Below are positions 35,455 through 47,079 of a stretch of 64,000 nt of DNA, in pieces; position 1 is the stretch's first letter; the number at the start of each line of letters is the position of its first letter. The position numbers were made by a program, and so were the translations under genes. A model generated the notes under the pieces. The model worked only from the letters and a program-made list of their open reading frames with translations. It ran no database searches and was not told the origin of the DNA. The DNA comes from Paraspadella gotoi (Eukaryota; Chaetognatha). The stretch is from NCBI GenBank assembly GCA_051294375.1, contig CM119263.1:26436558-26500557 (forward strand), read 5' to 3'.

Positions 35455-38400
35455 AGAGAGACGAGAGAAAGAGAGAGAGTGAAATTCGGATCCGGAAAGG
35501 TCTTCACGGCAACGGAATTGCCTTTTTTCGCCGGACGGCGTCTCGGCCCCCAGCGCGTCGATGGCGCGTCCGTAAAAACAGGGAGAGGGAATTCGAGAAT
35601 CAGGCCCTTTACGAACCCGGGCCCTTTTGCGTCCCTGCGCCGGGAAGGGGTGGCGGACAGCGCATGAAGGGACGTCAGTTGTGGTTACTGGAGAACACAA
35701 TGCGTTGAAATAACTGCTTTACGCGCAAGTTTAAAGTAGGTTTAAAACTCCGGATCATTTCTAAAGTGTGACACGTGTGTGAAGAGAAAGAAAAAAGAGT
35801 GCGTCCATAAATACGACCGAATGACACCTTAATTCTTCCAAAATTGGTGCCAAGGAGAGTGCAAAAGACTTTAGCCGGGATTGTAATCGGAGCGGAATTG
35901 TGGCCAAACTTTGGCCGAAAACCTCGTCGGGGATTGCGCCTGAACTGCGCCAACGAAAATCCGCGGCGTGTCCTCCGCCACTTATCGTTCTCCTTTTTTA
36001 AAGCTTCGGAAGGGCCACGTGAGGGAACTTGATGGATGGCGGCCGGTTAAGTCGTCTCAGATGATTCATTCCCTTTTGCGCCTAAGTGCATATTACAGTG
36101 ATACAGTGAAAACAGTTTGATCTTGATTTAATCCAATATTTCTGTTTATCTTTCTTTTTCTTATTCCTTTTAATATTAGTTTTCTTTGCGTCTATTCTTA
36201 TTTTTCTTTCCTTTTAAATCTTCACTTTCACATCGCTCGCAATTTTTTTTTTTCTTATCTCCCTATTCCCTCTTTTCTTTCCTCTGTTTGTTTCCGCCAT
36301 CTTCAAACAGATGATCTACTAGCTCCACAACACCCAAAACCTCCCCCCCCTCTTCCACGCGAGAATAAAAAAAAGGAAAAAAAGAAATTCCGTCGTTTCC
36401 CGTGTTTTCGTTTGTTTCTCCCCCCCCCCCCTTTTGTTTACGTTACTCCTTTTCTTCAAACTCCGTGCCGAGTTTCGTCTTCACCTACCACACTCAACTC
36501 ACCCACTCGTCGATCCGTCCGATAAAAAAGGTATTGCTATCCTAGATTACCACCAGGGTCCACCGTCCCGCTGAAACTCAAACCCTACCAAAACTATTCT
36601 CCCGCCAGTGTACCGGACCGCTCCCTAATGGCGTCTCACCCCCACTCTAGCAAAACGCTCCTACTCTACTCCACCCAACCCCCTTTTTCCGCTCCTACAC
36701 CCATCCTTTCGCGCTACCCGCTGCAACCCGATTCCATGGGGAAAAAAAATTCGTCTGATCCTTCGTCGAAGATGCACGTGAGTTGGGTTCCAATTCCGCG
36801 TCGACGCATCTTCTTCTCTCTCTCTTCTCATCTCCTGTCTCTGCTCATCCTCTCTCTCTCTCTCTCTTCTTCTCTCTCTCATCTCTCTCTCCTCTCGGGA
36901 CACACGGTTAAACGCATCCCTTTTAGACACTCGCCATTTCTTTCTCTTTTCCTTTTCAATCTTTCTTTTTTTCTCTTCTCACGTTTTTTCATCTTTATTT
37001 ATTTTTTATTACTTATTGTTTCTTTTTTTTTTTTTCTTTTAGCTTTCCCTCCCTTTTCATTTTGCGACTTCGACTCTTTACGTCTTCATCATTTGTTCAC
37101 ATTATTCTGTGAAAACTTTCCTCATTTTATATTCATTATCAATTTATTATTTTTCACTTCTTCTTTTTCATTATCCTTATTATATTCCCATATTTCATTC
37201 TTTTTCTTTTTTTCGTTTCATTCAACATCATTTGTTTTTCTTTGTTCTTCAGTCTTTTTTTTTCTTTCGATCGGAGAAAAGAATCTCCGTTTTTTTTCTT
37301 TAAAAACAAAGATTACGTCATAATCTTTTGTTTCACATTCCAGATTATCAGTGGCGGGGCTGAGCTCGTTTCTTGTTATTGTGTCGAGGTCCTGATCGCT
37401 TGTCGTCGTCGTCCGTCGTGTGACCGAGATCGTCGTCCTCACCGTGTTTTGTCTTCTTCGTCGGGTCGTGTGTCTGTCATTTGGCAAAAAAAAAAAGCAA
37501 AGCCCATTGTTGGGATTTTTTCCTCAACTTTTTTGGTATCAATAAAATGCGGAACAAAAATGTCATCGGGGTCGTATTTTCCTTACCGCTCTATTACTCG
37601 CGAGTCGCAAGGGTTTGGTTTGTAGAAGAAGAAGAACCGAACGACGAACCGAACGACGACGATCGACGCAAGGCGAAACAACAACACTAACATAGGAGAG
37701 CGCAACAACAAAACACCAATCTCGTCGTCTGATTCGATTTTAATCGGAAAGCGAGTAAAGAGTGTTTTCCGGCCGCCACGACGATGACGACGACGACGAC
37801 GAGACGACGAGACGACGGCCCAAAAAGGCCAAAGAATAAAAAAAGCGGGCGAAATGGAGAAAGAGTGAGAAATGATAGGCGGCAGTTATTGCGACCAATA
37901 AACGTTAAGTCGACACAGAAAGACCCTTTTTTCGAGAAAAAATAAATTTCCGATCGAGTTTAGGGAAAGCGCCGTTGCAGATGTTTTTTTATAATTTATT
38001 TTCTTTTTTATCATCCGAGTTTTTATTAGTTGTTTTTTTTTTAAACGCAAATATCGAAACGATTCGATTGCCTTTTTGGTTTTTTCGATGAAAAACGGAT
38101 TTTTTGTTAAACACAGATTTCGTTTAAATTTTCCCGGAGCGTCGTTTGCAACGGGAAAATCAATTTAAATTTTTTTCGCCGGAACCGATTTTAGGTTCGT
38201 TGAATTTTCTGGCCTGGATTCTAGGTTTTGCTGGGAAACTTAAAGTGCTAAATTTTCCCGAGGGATTTAAAATGGCGGCTCCTGCATTGAGACTTGTAGG
38301 AACCGTCGTCTATAAATCGGTCTTCGAACGCGTAGACATTCCTTGTTTTCGCTTAGCCATAACTTGGCGACGTAAACACGCTTACCTTTTAGACTCCGAC

Positions 38401-38994
38401 TCTCACCCAAGCTCTCCACCCCCCTCCATTTACCAATTTACCAACGGCAGCCAATTTCCCCCATCACGGGGAACTTTTCAACCTAAGCGACGAATACGAA
38501 TTGGGATTCCTTTAACCCAAGCGGATCATTTTGAAAAGGCTCAAACCAAAGTGCCCCCCCGACGTCCCTGCTGTCTCAACTTTTAAATTTCCCTCCAAAC
38601 GCTTTACCTGCTTCCGCACCGATCATTTCAGTGCAGCTTCGATGAGGGCTGATAACTTGATTGTTAGTCTTCCTTTGGAAATCGTGATCCCAATTAGGAA
38701 TCTAGCATATTAATAAATTCATTATCCCTTAAACTTCTCTCTCCTTTTCCTCCCTTTCCTTTATTCGTCACTCTCTCCCTTTCTCTCCTTTTTCCTTTCC
38801 TCCACCCTTTAAAACTTCCTCCATCCGCACCTGAGTTCCGAGATTTCGTGTGCTCCTCCTCTTCCCTTCCTCCTCCTCTTCCTCTTCCTCCTCCTCCATC
38901 CTCCTCTTATGGTTACAAGTAATGCCCTAGCGTCACTAAAGCCTCGAAAAGATGGGACGCAGCCCTCGCTCGTACGAGAAACCTTCCTCCTTCA

Positions 38995-39007
38995 GTTGCC
39001 TAGCAAC
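38995..39007. promoter_or_regulatory. RFX-type X-box (copy 1)
   Basis: GTTGCCTAGCAAC fits GTTRCC-N-RGYAAC. It is retained in copy 2. Confidence 0.45.
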
Positions 39008-39351
39008 GACGACGAACCGACGAAAAAACAACAACGGTATTGTGCTAAAGACGAGGCGTGAGGGGCTGGGCGACTTGGGGCGCAGGGGGAGGGGGCGGCT
39101 GTTCGGCGCAGGTGGAGGACGGGGGAGAGGGCCGGGGGGGGCGGGCGACCGGACTCACAAAGACGAAGATACTATCATCTCGTAAATCACAAAGGACAGA
39201 GATAGAGGAACGGGTTATAGCGGTTATTGATTAGAAAAGGTAAAGCCAAACATTTTGCTCAATCTTAACGTGAATAATAATAATAAAGGATAATTGATTA
39301 ATTGATTGGAATTAAGAATTGATAATATTATTTATATTGATAATGTGGTTT

Positions 39352-39615
39352 TTAATCAAGTAAACACAGCGCAATAATCAATATAGAAACAAAAAGCCTG
39401 AAACAATGGAACAATAGTAAACAAAGCCAACACAATCGCAATTCGCGAGGATAATCGAAGATCTGAGATCCAAGAAGTGGGGCGGGCGGAGACGCCGCCC
39501 GCAGCCGGCCGCCGCCACCAGCCGCCCGCCGCGTCCAGCGCAGCCCCGCTGCCGCCGTCGAGAAAGTGGAGATGATACCGATAAGAATAACAAAGGAGAA
39601 GAGAAGAGATGACAT
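39352..39615 (-). CDS. candidate secreted-protein first exon (copy 1)
   Basis: On the minus strand an ATG at 39615 opens MSSLLFSFVILIGIISTFST followed by AAA, a convincing signal peptide (short n-region, about 15 hydrophobic residues, small residues at the end). It is followed by a GC-rich stretch whose frame differs between the two copies because of indels. Four TCACGTGA motifs lie 27-116 bp upstream of the ATG. The true donor and the rest of the protein are not visible. Confidence 0.35.
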   Translation of the reverse strand: MSSLLFSFVILIGIISTFSTAAAGLRWTRRAAGGGGRLRAASPPAPLLGSQIFDYPRELRLCWLCLLLFHCFRLFVSILIIALCLLD

Positions 39616-39641
39616 CGGGGGAATTTGAGACGTGGGAAGAA

Positions 39642-39731
39642 TCACGTGACTCGGTGAACCGTCAGTGGGAATATAGAAAACCTCACGTGACTGGAAAACT
39701 TCACGTGACTCTCGGAGAAGGCGTCACGTGA
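39642..39731. promoter_or_regulatory. four TCACGTGA E-boxes (copy 1)
   Basis: TCACGTGA at 39642, 39683, 39701 and 39724. A fifth in copy 2 is degraded here to TCAGTGGGA. These fit M-box/CLEAR or USF-type palindromic E-boxes. Confidence 0.6.
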
Positions 39732-39809
39732 TCCGTCAAATCGGCCAGGAAACGACGGGAGGAGCATTCACGTCGGAGAAGGAAAAAGACAATGAGACGA
39801 GAAGAATGG

Positions 39810-39936
<127 letters not shown>

Positions 39937-41254
39937 CCAAGTGAAATAAAAAAGAAAATAAAAAGATGGGAATATTGAGATCTCGCCCGCATGTTAAACG
40001 GAGAAAAGGTTCGAGTTGGAGGCGACGAACAAATCAGTGGAAGAAGAAGGAGACGATTCCAAAGCATTTTCAATAAGAAAGGAGAGAAGAAGAGAAGGAG
40101 AGAAGAGAATTTAAAAAAAGAAGTGACGAGAATAGAACATAAGAAGAAGAAAGAGGTGTGAGAAGAGAGGAAAGAGAAAAGACAAAAAAAAGCTGCAGAA
40201 GGGAAAATGCAAAGAAAATTAATTATTAAACTTAGAAAAGATAAGATTGAGATAATAGTAAACGAGACAAAGAACTAAATTACGTTTGAGTTCGTTGCTT
40301 TAACTTTAAGGACATCTCAATGCACAAGAGGTTTAATATTGATAAAAATTCTTTGTGGGATTGATTTTAATCATGTCAATCGATTAAACATGAATGCTAA
40401 AGTTTATCCTCCACAATTTGAAAGAGACATTGGGATGCAGCTCTTTTTTCTTCGATGTCTGGGAGACGTTGCAATGTTCCCTTGATTCTCTCGGAGATTT
40501 TCATGACAAACAATTTTTAAAAACTCAAATTTTTCTTCTCCAAGATTTTTAAAGTCTTTGCAGGCCGCTGATGCAATTAATTGAAGGGTGGATCCTATTA
40601 AGATGCATGAACGGAAGAACGCGTTGGGAGAGCATCTAACTTATGTTTAAGATTGATTTCCCCTCGAGGCGACAACCGAGCAATACAGGCTCTTTCAACA
40701 AATGTCTCGTCAATCGTAGACATTTTTTTTTTTATTGAAACCTCGACTCGGCAACATCCTGCGCAGGCTCTCTTAAGAATTTATTTTAGCATCGAATATT
40801 TATATTGTTAGTGCAAACTAATTTCCAGTTCGAGATTTATATCAGTTTTAAAGACACGAGTAAATACGCAAGTAATGAAGAGAAAAAGATATAAAGAAAA
40901 AAAGTAATAATTATGTCATTTATTAAAAAAATATTTCCACAAGAAGATTTCGGTTTACTAACCGGTCGCGCTCCAACAACAATCAATAAAATACAAAAAC
41001 TCCACTGTTTATCTTCCCTCTCACTCTTTCATAACCCGATCGGACCTCTTCGCCTCCGTAGAAAAGCCGGTTCCTGGTTTTCAAAGGCCGGACCCGCGTG
41101 AAAAAAATTGTCTGGAAGATATTAAACTCATCAAGCCTCTGACCTTCATTCCATATTTGGCAACCATCCGACGCGCGACCATTTTTCATCCTTTGGGTCT
41201 GAGATGAGGCTGTTGATACTGAGATAACTCGTTCCGTTAAAAAGGGGGAAACGG

Positions 41255-41580
41255 GATGGAGTGGAGGTGGGTAGAAGGTAGAGGGGTGGAGGGGTGGAGG
41301 AGTGAGGGGTGGAAGGTAGAGGGGTGAAAGGGGTTGGAGGAGGGGTGGAAGGTAGAGGGGTGGATGGTGTGGAGGGGTGAAGGGGGTGAAAGTTAAGGGG
41401 TGGGAGGGGGGGAGGGGTGGAAGTAGAGGGGTGGAGGGGGTGGAGGGGCTGAAAAGTAGAGGGGTGGAGGTGTGGAGGTGTGAAAGTAGAGTGTGTGGTA
41501 GGTGTGAAAGGTAGATGTGTGGAGGGGTAGAGGGGTGAAGGGGTGGGAGACGGTAGGGGAGAAGGGGGAGAAGAGAGAAG
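41255..41580 (+). repeat. GGGGTGGAAGGTAGA minisatellite (copy 1)
   Basis: G-rich units of about 15-25 bp. The copy 2 equivalent (48375-48590) is shorter and indel-rich. Confidence 0.85.
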
Positions 41581-42111
41581 AGACGAGGGGAGAGGGAAAG
41601 GGAGAAGGAAAAAGACGGAAAGTGAAAGGAAAGTTTGTTTGAATAGAAAAATAACGTTTTTTTATTACTGATCATCAAATCAGGGACTGAATTAACATAA
41701 ACCACTATAAAAAATACTTAGAAGACCAAGAGCAAGAGAATAAAATATTTTTCAATAGGTTAAAGGAGAAAAAAAAAATGAACAAGAATTAATAAAATTA
41801 ATAATGGAATTTTCTTGCACAGGCTTTGTAGATTAAACTATCACTTAAGAACCTATTTTTTTCACCATAAATATACTTTGACTATATATCGTGATCAGGA
41901 AGCCAATTGAAAGACGAGGACGCCAACAAACAACGACGACGACGACGAAGAAGACGACGAACGACGACGCCCCCAAAAAAAGGTTTTATTTCTTTTTACT
42001 CGTTAACGTTACTTCTTCCTTCCCCAGTTGCTCTTCCTACTGGAAGACTCCCGGCCCATGCCTAAAAGTACTGGGAGACAATAACCACCCCTTCTTAAGG
42101 GTCTACACGGC

Positions 42112-42324
42112 CTAACCCCTCCACTCGGTCCGGCCACCCGTCCGACTTTCCCGCAGCTCTGACCCCCCTGGCTCCCGCACCCTCCAGGCTTCCAACCCCG
42201 ATCCAAACTGTAAAACCGGTCCCTGGACGCTCGCTAATTTCGTTCCCTCCGTCGATTCCGTCATGGAGATTCTCCAGTTTGGATCAAGTTGTTGTTTGTT
42301 GTCATTGTCGTTCGGAGCCATCGA
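42112..42324 (-). CDS. doubtful minus-strand exon (copy 1)
   Basis: The frame MAPNDNDNKQQLDPNWRISM then TESTEGTKLASVQGPVLQF looks protein-like and ends at a TAG. In copy 2 the same DNA is frameshifted, so the sequence is unreliable. Family not recognised. Confidence 0.25.
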   Translation of the reverse strand, partial: SMAPNDNDNKQQLDPNWRISMTESTEGTKLASVQGPVLQFGSGLEAWRVREPGGSELRESRTGGRTEWRG

Positions 42325-42706
42325 AGACTTATACTCACATAGAATCTCGCCTCGCAACTTCGAGACGACAATAAGCCGAAGCTATTTCCCCAACCGACGA
42401 CGCCACGTGCCGTCGACCGTGTTGTCTACTGTTTTAAGATCTCGAAGATGAAACCATAGGAGTGTTCGGTCCTATAAGGACGGAGAAAGGCTGCAATTAA
42501 GCCAAAGAGAATCGCCAGCGAATTTCTTATCTCAAGTTTCTTCGCTTTCGCGTGGGAGAGAGAAAGGCGGGCCGGGCCAAGGATCGGCAGGACAGGGTTT
42601 CCCTTCCGTCGGGTCCGCAAGGCGAAGGTGTTGGGGTTCAGTTGCTCTATCTGTTGAAAAGTCATATTTTGGGGATGTTTTTTGTCTCTCTCTTCTATAT
42701 CTGTTG

Positions 42707-42741
<35 letters not shown>

Positions 42742-45700
42742 TCTCTCTCTCTTTCATCTCCTTCCCTCTCGTCTCTCCTTCCGTCGCTCCGGTTCCTCCA
42801 TCGAGAGAGAAAGAGAGAGAGGAAAAATTTCGGATCCGGAAAAAGGTCTCGGCACCGGAATTGCCTTTTTCGCCGGACGGCGTCTCGGCCCCGCGCTCGA
42901 TGCGCGTCGTAAAAACAGGGAGAGGGAATCGAGAATCAGGCCTTTTACGACCCCGGGCCGCTTTTTGCGTCTCTGCGCCGGGAAGGGGTGGCGGGACAGC
43001 GGCATGAGGGACGTCAGTGTGGTTACTGGAGAACACAATGCGTTGAAATAACTGCTTTACTGCGCAAGTTTAAAGTAAGTTTAACTCCGGATCATTTCTA
43101 AAGTGTGACCGTGTGTGAAGAAGAAAGAAAAAAGAGTGCGCCATAAATACGACCGAATGACACCTTAATTCTTTCAAAATTGTGCCCAGGAGAGTGCAAA
43201 GACTTTAGCCGGGATTGTATCGGAGCGGAATTGTGGCCAAACTTTGCCGAAAACCTCGTCGGGATTGCGCCTGAACTGCGCCACGAAAATCCGCGGCGTC
43301 CTCCGCCACTTATTCGTTCTCCTTTTAAAGCCTTCGAGGCCACGTGAGGGAACTGATGGATGGCGCCGGGTTAAGTCGTCTCAGATATTCATTCCCTTTT
43401 GCGCCTAATGCATATTACAGTGATACAGTGAAACAGATTTTGATCTTGATTTAATCCATATTTCTGTTTATCTTTCTTTTTCTTATTCCTTTTAATATTA
43501 GTTTTCTTTGCGTCTATTCTTTATTTTTCTTTTCCTTTTAATCTTCACTTTCACTCGGCTCAATTTTTTTTTTCTTATCTCCCTATTTCTCTTTTCTTTC
43601 CTCCATGTTTGTTTCCGCCATCTTCAAACAGATGATCTACTACGCTCACAACACCAAAACCTCCCCCCTCCTACCCACGCAGAATAAAAAAAAGAAAAAA
43701 AGAAAAGAAATTCCGTCGGTTCCCGTGGTTTTCGTTCTTGTTTCTCCCCCCCCCTTTTGTTTAGCGTTACTCTTTTCTTCATGAACTCCGGTCCGAGTTT
43801 CGTCTTCACACTACCACACTTCATACTCACCCACTCGTGCGATCACCGTCCGATAATAAAAGGTATTGCTAACATTCACCACTAGATTACACCACCAGGG
43901 TCCACCGTCCCGTGACAACTCACAACCCTACCAAAACTATTCTCGGCCGCCTGTACCGGACCGCTCCCCTATAATGGCGCGTCACCCCCTACTCCTAGCA
44001 AAACACCGCTCCTACTCTACTCCAAAATTCCACAAAGCTCCACCTCTTATTCCGCTCCTACACCCATCCCCTTCGCGCTACCCGCGCAACCCGATTCCAG
44101 TGGGAAAAAAAATTCTGTCTGCATCCTTCGTTCGAAGAGCACGTGAGTTTGGTTCCAAGTTCCGCGTCGACGCATCCTTCTCTCTCCTCATCTTCTCGAA
44201 TCTTTCTCTGATACTCTGGCTCTTACCTCCTCTCTTCCTACTCATCTCTCTTCTTCTCTCTTATCTCCTATCTCTCTCATCCTCTCTCTCTCCCTGGACA
44301 CACGGTTAGAACGCATCCCTTTTAGACACTCGCCATTTCTTTTCTCGTTTCTTTCCTTTTCAATCTTTCTTTTTTTCTCTTCTCACGTTTTTTCATCCTT
44401 TATTTATTTTTTATTACTTATTGTTTCTTTTTTTTTTCTTTTTACTTTCCTCCCTTTTCATTTTCGACTTCGACTCTTTACGTCTTCACTTGTTCACTTA
44501 TTCTGTGAAAACTTTCTCATTTTATTCATTATCAATTTATTATTTTTCACTTTCTTCTTTTCATTATCCTTTTATATTCCATATTTCATTTCTTTTTCTT
44601 TTCTTTTCTTTCATCAACTCATTTGTTTTTCTTTGTTCTCGTCTTTTTTTTCTTTCATCGGAGAAAAGAATCTCCGTTTTTTTCTTTAAAACAAAGATTA
44701 CGTCATAATCTTTTGTTTCACATTCCAGATTATCAGTGAGCTCGTTTCTTGTTATTGTGTCGAGGTCCTGATCGCTTGTCGTCGTCGTCGTCGTCGTGAC
44801 CGAGATCGTCGTCCTCACCGTGTTTGTCTTCTTCGTCGTTGTCGTTGTTGTCATTGGCAAAAAAAAAAAGCAAACCCATTGTTGGGATTTTTTCCTCACT
44901 TTTTTGGTATAAATAAAATGCGGAACAAAAATGTCATCGGTCGTATTTTCCCTTCCGCTCTATTACTCGCGAGTCAAGGGTTTGGTTTGTAGAAGAAGAA
45001 GACGACGACGACGACGACGACGACGACCAAGGCGAAAACAACAACACTAACAATAGGAGAGCGCCAACAACAAAACACCAATCTCGTCGTCTGATTCGAT
45101 TTTATCGGAAACGAGTAAAGAGTTTTTCCGCCGCCACCGACGACGACGACGACGATGACGACGACGACGACGGCCCAAAAAGCCAAAGAATAAAAAAGCG
45201 GGCGAAATGGAGAAAGAGTGAGAAATGATGGCGGCAGTTATGCGACCAATAAAACGTTATCGACACAGAAAGACCCTTTTTTCGAGAAAAAATAAATTCC
45301 GATCGAGTTAGGAAAGCGCCGTTGCAATGTTTTTTTATAATTTATTTTCATTTTTTATCATCGAGTTTATTATTAGTTGTTTTTTTTTTAAACGCAAATA
45401 TCGAAACGATTCGATTGCCTTTTTGGTTTTTTCGATGAAAACGATTTTTTTTTAAACACAGATTTCGTTTAAATTTTCCCGAGCGTCGTTTGCAACGGGA
45501 AAATCAATTAAATTTTTTTCGCCGGAACCGATTTAGGTTCTTGAATTTTCTGGCCTGGATTCTAGGTTTTGCTGGGAACTTAAAGTGCTAAATTTTCCGA
45601 GGGATTTAAAATGGCGGCATCTGCATTGAGACTTGTAAGGACGCCGTCGTCTTAATCGGTCTCGAACGCGTAGACATTCCTTGTTTCGCTTAGCCATAAC

Positions 45701-46278
45701 TTGCGACGTAAACAAACGCTTACCTTTTAGACTCCGACTCTCACCCAACTCTCCCACCCCCCTCCATTTACCATTTACCAACCACCAATTTCCCCCAATC
45801 ACGGAACTTTTCCACCTAAGCGACGATACGAATTGGATTCTTAACCCAAGCGACATTTTGAAAGGCTCAACCAAATGCCCCGACGTCCCATCTGTCTCAA
45901 CTTTTAAATTTCCCCCAAACCTTTACCTCTTCGCACCGATCATTTCAGTGCAGCTCGATGAGGGCTGATAACTTGATTGTTAGTCTTCCTTTGGAAATCG
46001 TGATCCCAATTAGAGAATCTAGCATTAATAAATTCATTATCCCTTAAACTTCTCTCCTTTTCTCCCTTTCCTTTTTCGTCACTCTCTCCCTTTCTCTCCT
46101 TTTTCCTCCACCTTTAAAACTTCCTCCACCGCACCTGAGTTCCGAGATTTCGTGTCTCCTCCTCTTCCTCTTCCTCCTCCTCCTCCTCCTCTTTATGGTT
46201 ACAAGTATTCCCCTAGCGTCACTAAAGCCTCGAAAGATGGAGCAGCCCTCGCTCGTACGAGAAACCTTCCTCCTTCAA

Positions 46279-46291
46279 GTTGCCTAGCAAC
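46279..46291. promoter_or_regulatory. RFX-type X-box (copy 2)
   Basis: Same GTTGCCTAGCAAC as in copy 1, unchanged despite indels all around it. Confidence 0.45.
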
Positions 46292-46532
46292 GACGACGAC
46301 GACGAAAACAACAACGGTATTGCTAAAGACGAAGGCGACGACCACAAAGACGACGATACTATCATCTCGGTAAATCACAAGGACAGAGATAGAGACGGTT
46401 ATAGCGTTATTGATTAGAAAAGGTAAAGCCAAACATTTTCTCAATCTTAAACGTAATAATAATAATAAAGGATAATTGATAATGATTGATAAGAATTGAT
46501 AATATTATTTATATTGATAATTGGTTATTTAA

Positions 46533-46775
46533 TCAAGAAAACACAAAATAATCAAATAGAAACAAAACCTGAAACAATGGAACAATAGAAACAAAGCCAA
46601 CAATCGCAATTCGCGAGGATAATCGAAGATCTGAGATCCAAGAAGTGGGCGGGCGAGACGCCGCCCGCAGCCGCCGCCCCCACCAGCCGCCGCCGCGTCC
46701 GCCAGCCGCTGCCGCCGTCGAGAAAGTGGAGATGATACCGATAAGAATAACAAAGGAGAAGAGAAGAGATGACAT
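46533..46775 (-). CDS. candidate secreted-protein first exon (copy 2)
   Basis: Same signal-peptide frame as copy 1, starting at 46775, identical over the first 23 residues. After that the Gly/Arg-rich frames diverge. Confidence 0.35.
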   Translation of the reverse strand: MSSLLFSFVILIGIISTFSTAAAAGGRGGGWWGRRLRAASRPPTSWISDLRLSSRIAIVGFVSIVPLFQVLFLFDYFVFS

Positions 46776-46798
46776 CGGGGGATTTGACGTGGGAAGAA

Positions 46799-46888
46799 TC
46801 ACGTGACTCGGTGAACCGTCACGTGATATATAGAAAACCTCACGTGACTTGGAAAACTTCACGTGACTCTCGGAGAAGCGTCACGTGA
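46799..46888. promoter_or_regulatory. five TCACGTGA E-boxes (copy 2)
   Basis: TCACGTGA at 46799, 46819, 46840, 46859 and 46881: five perfect palindromes at about 20-bp spacing, i.e. close to two helical turns. Confidence 0.65.
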
Positions 46889-46970
46889 TCCGTCAAATCG
46901 CCAGGGAAACGACGGGAAGGAGCATTCACGTCGGAGAAGGAAAAAGACAATGAGACGAGAAGGAATGGAA

Positions 46971-47079
<109 letters not shown>

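Noticed and set aside
36628-37323. 231-codon plus-strand frame
   Set aside because: Dominated by Phe/Leu/Ser from T-rich DNA; the second copy at 44.4 kb has it broken by indels in many places.
38146-38586. 146-codon frame containing MAAPALRLVGTVVYK
   Set aside because: The ATGGCGGC context is attractive, but copy 2 carries stops and shifts, and no conserved protein is recognisable; the sequence is too noisy to call.
40983-41705. 240-codon minus-strand frame
   Set aside because: The N-terminal two thirds translate the GGGGTGGA minisatellite; the C-terminal part differs in frame between the two copies.
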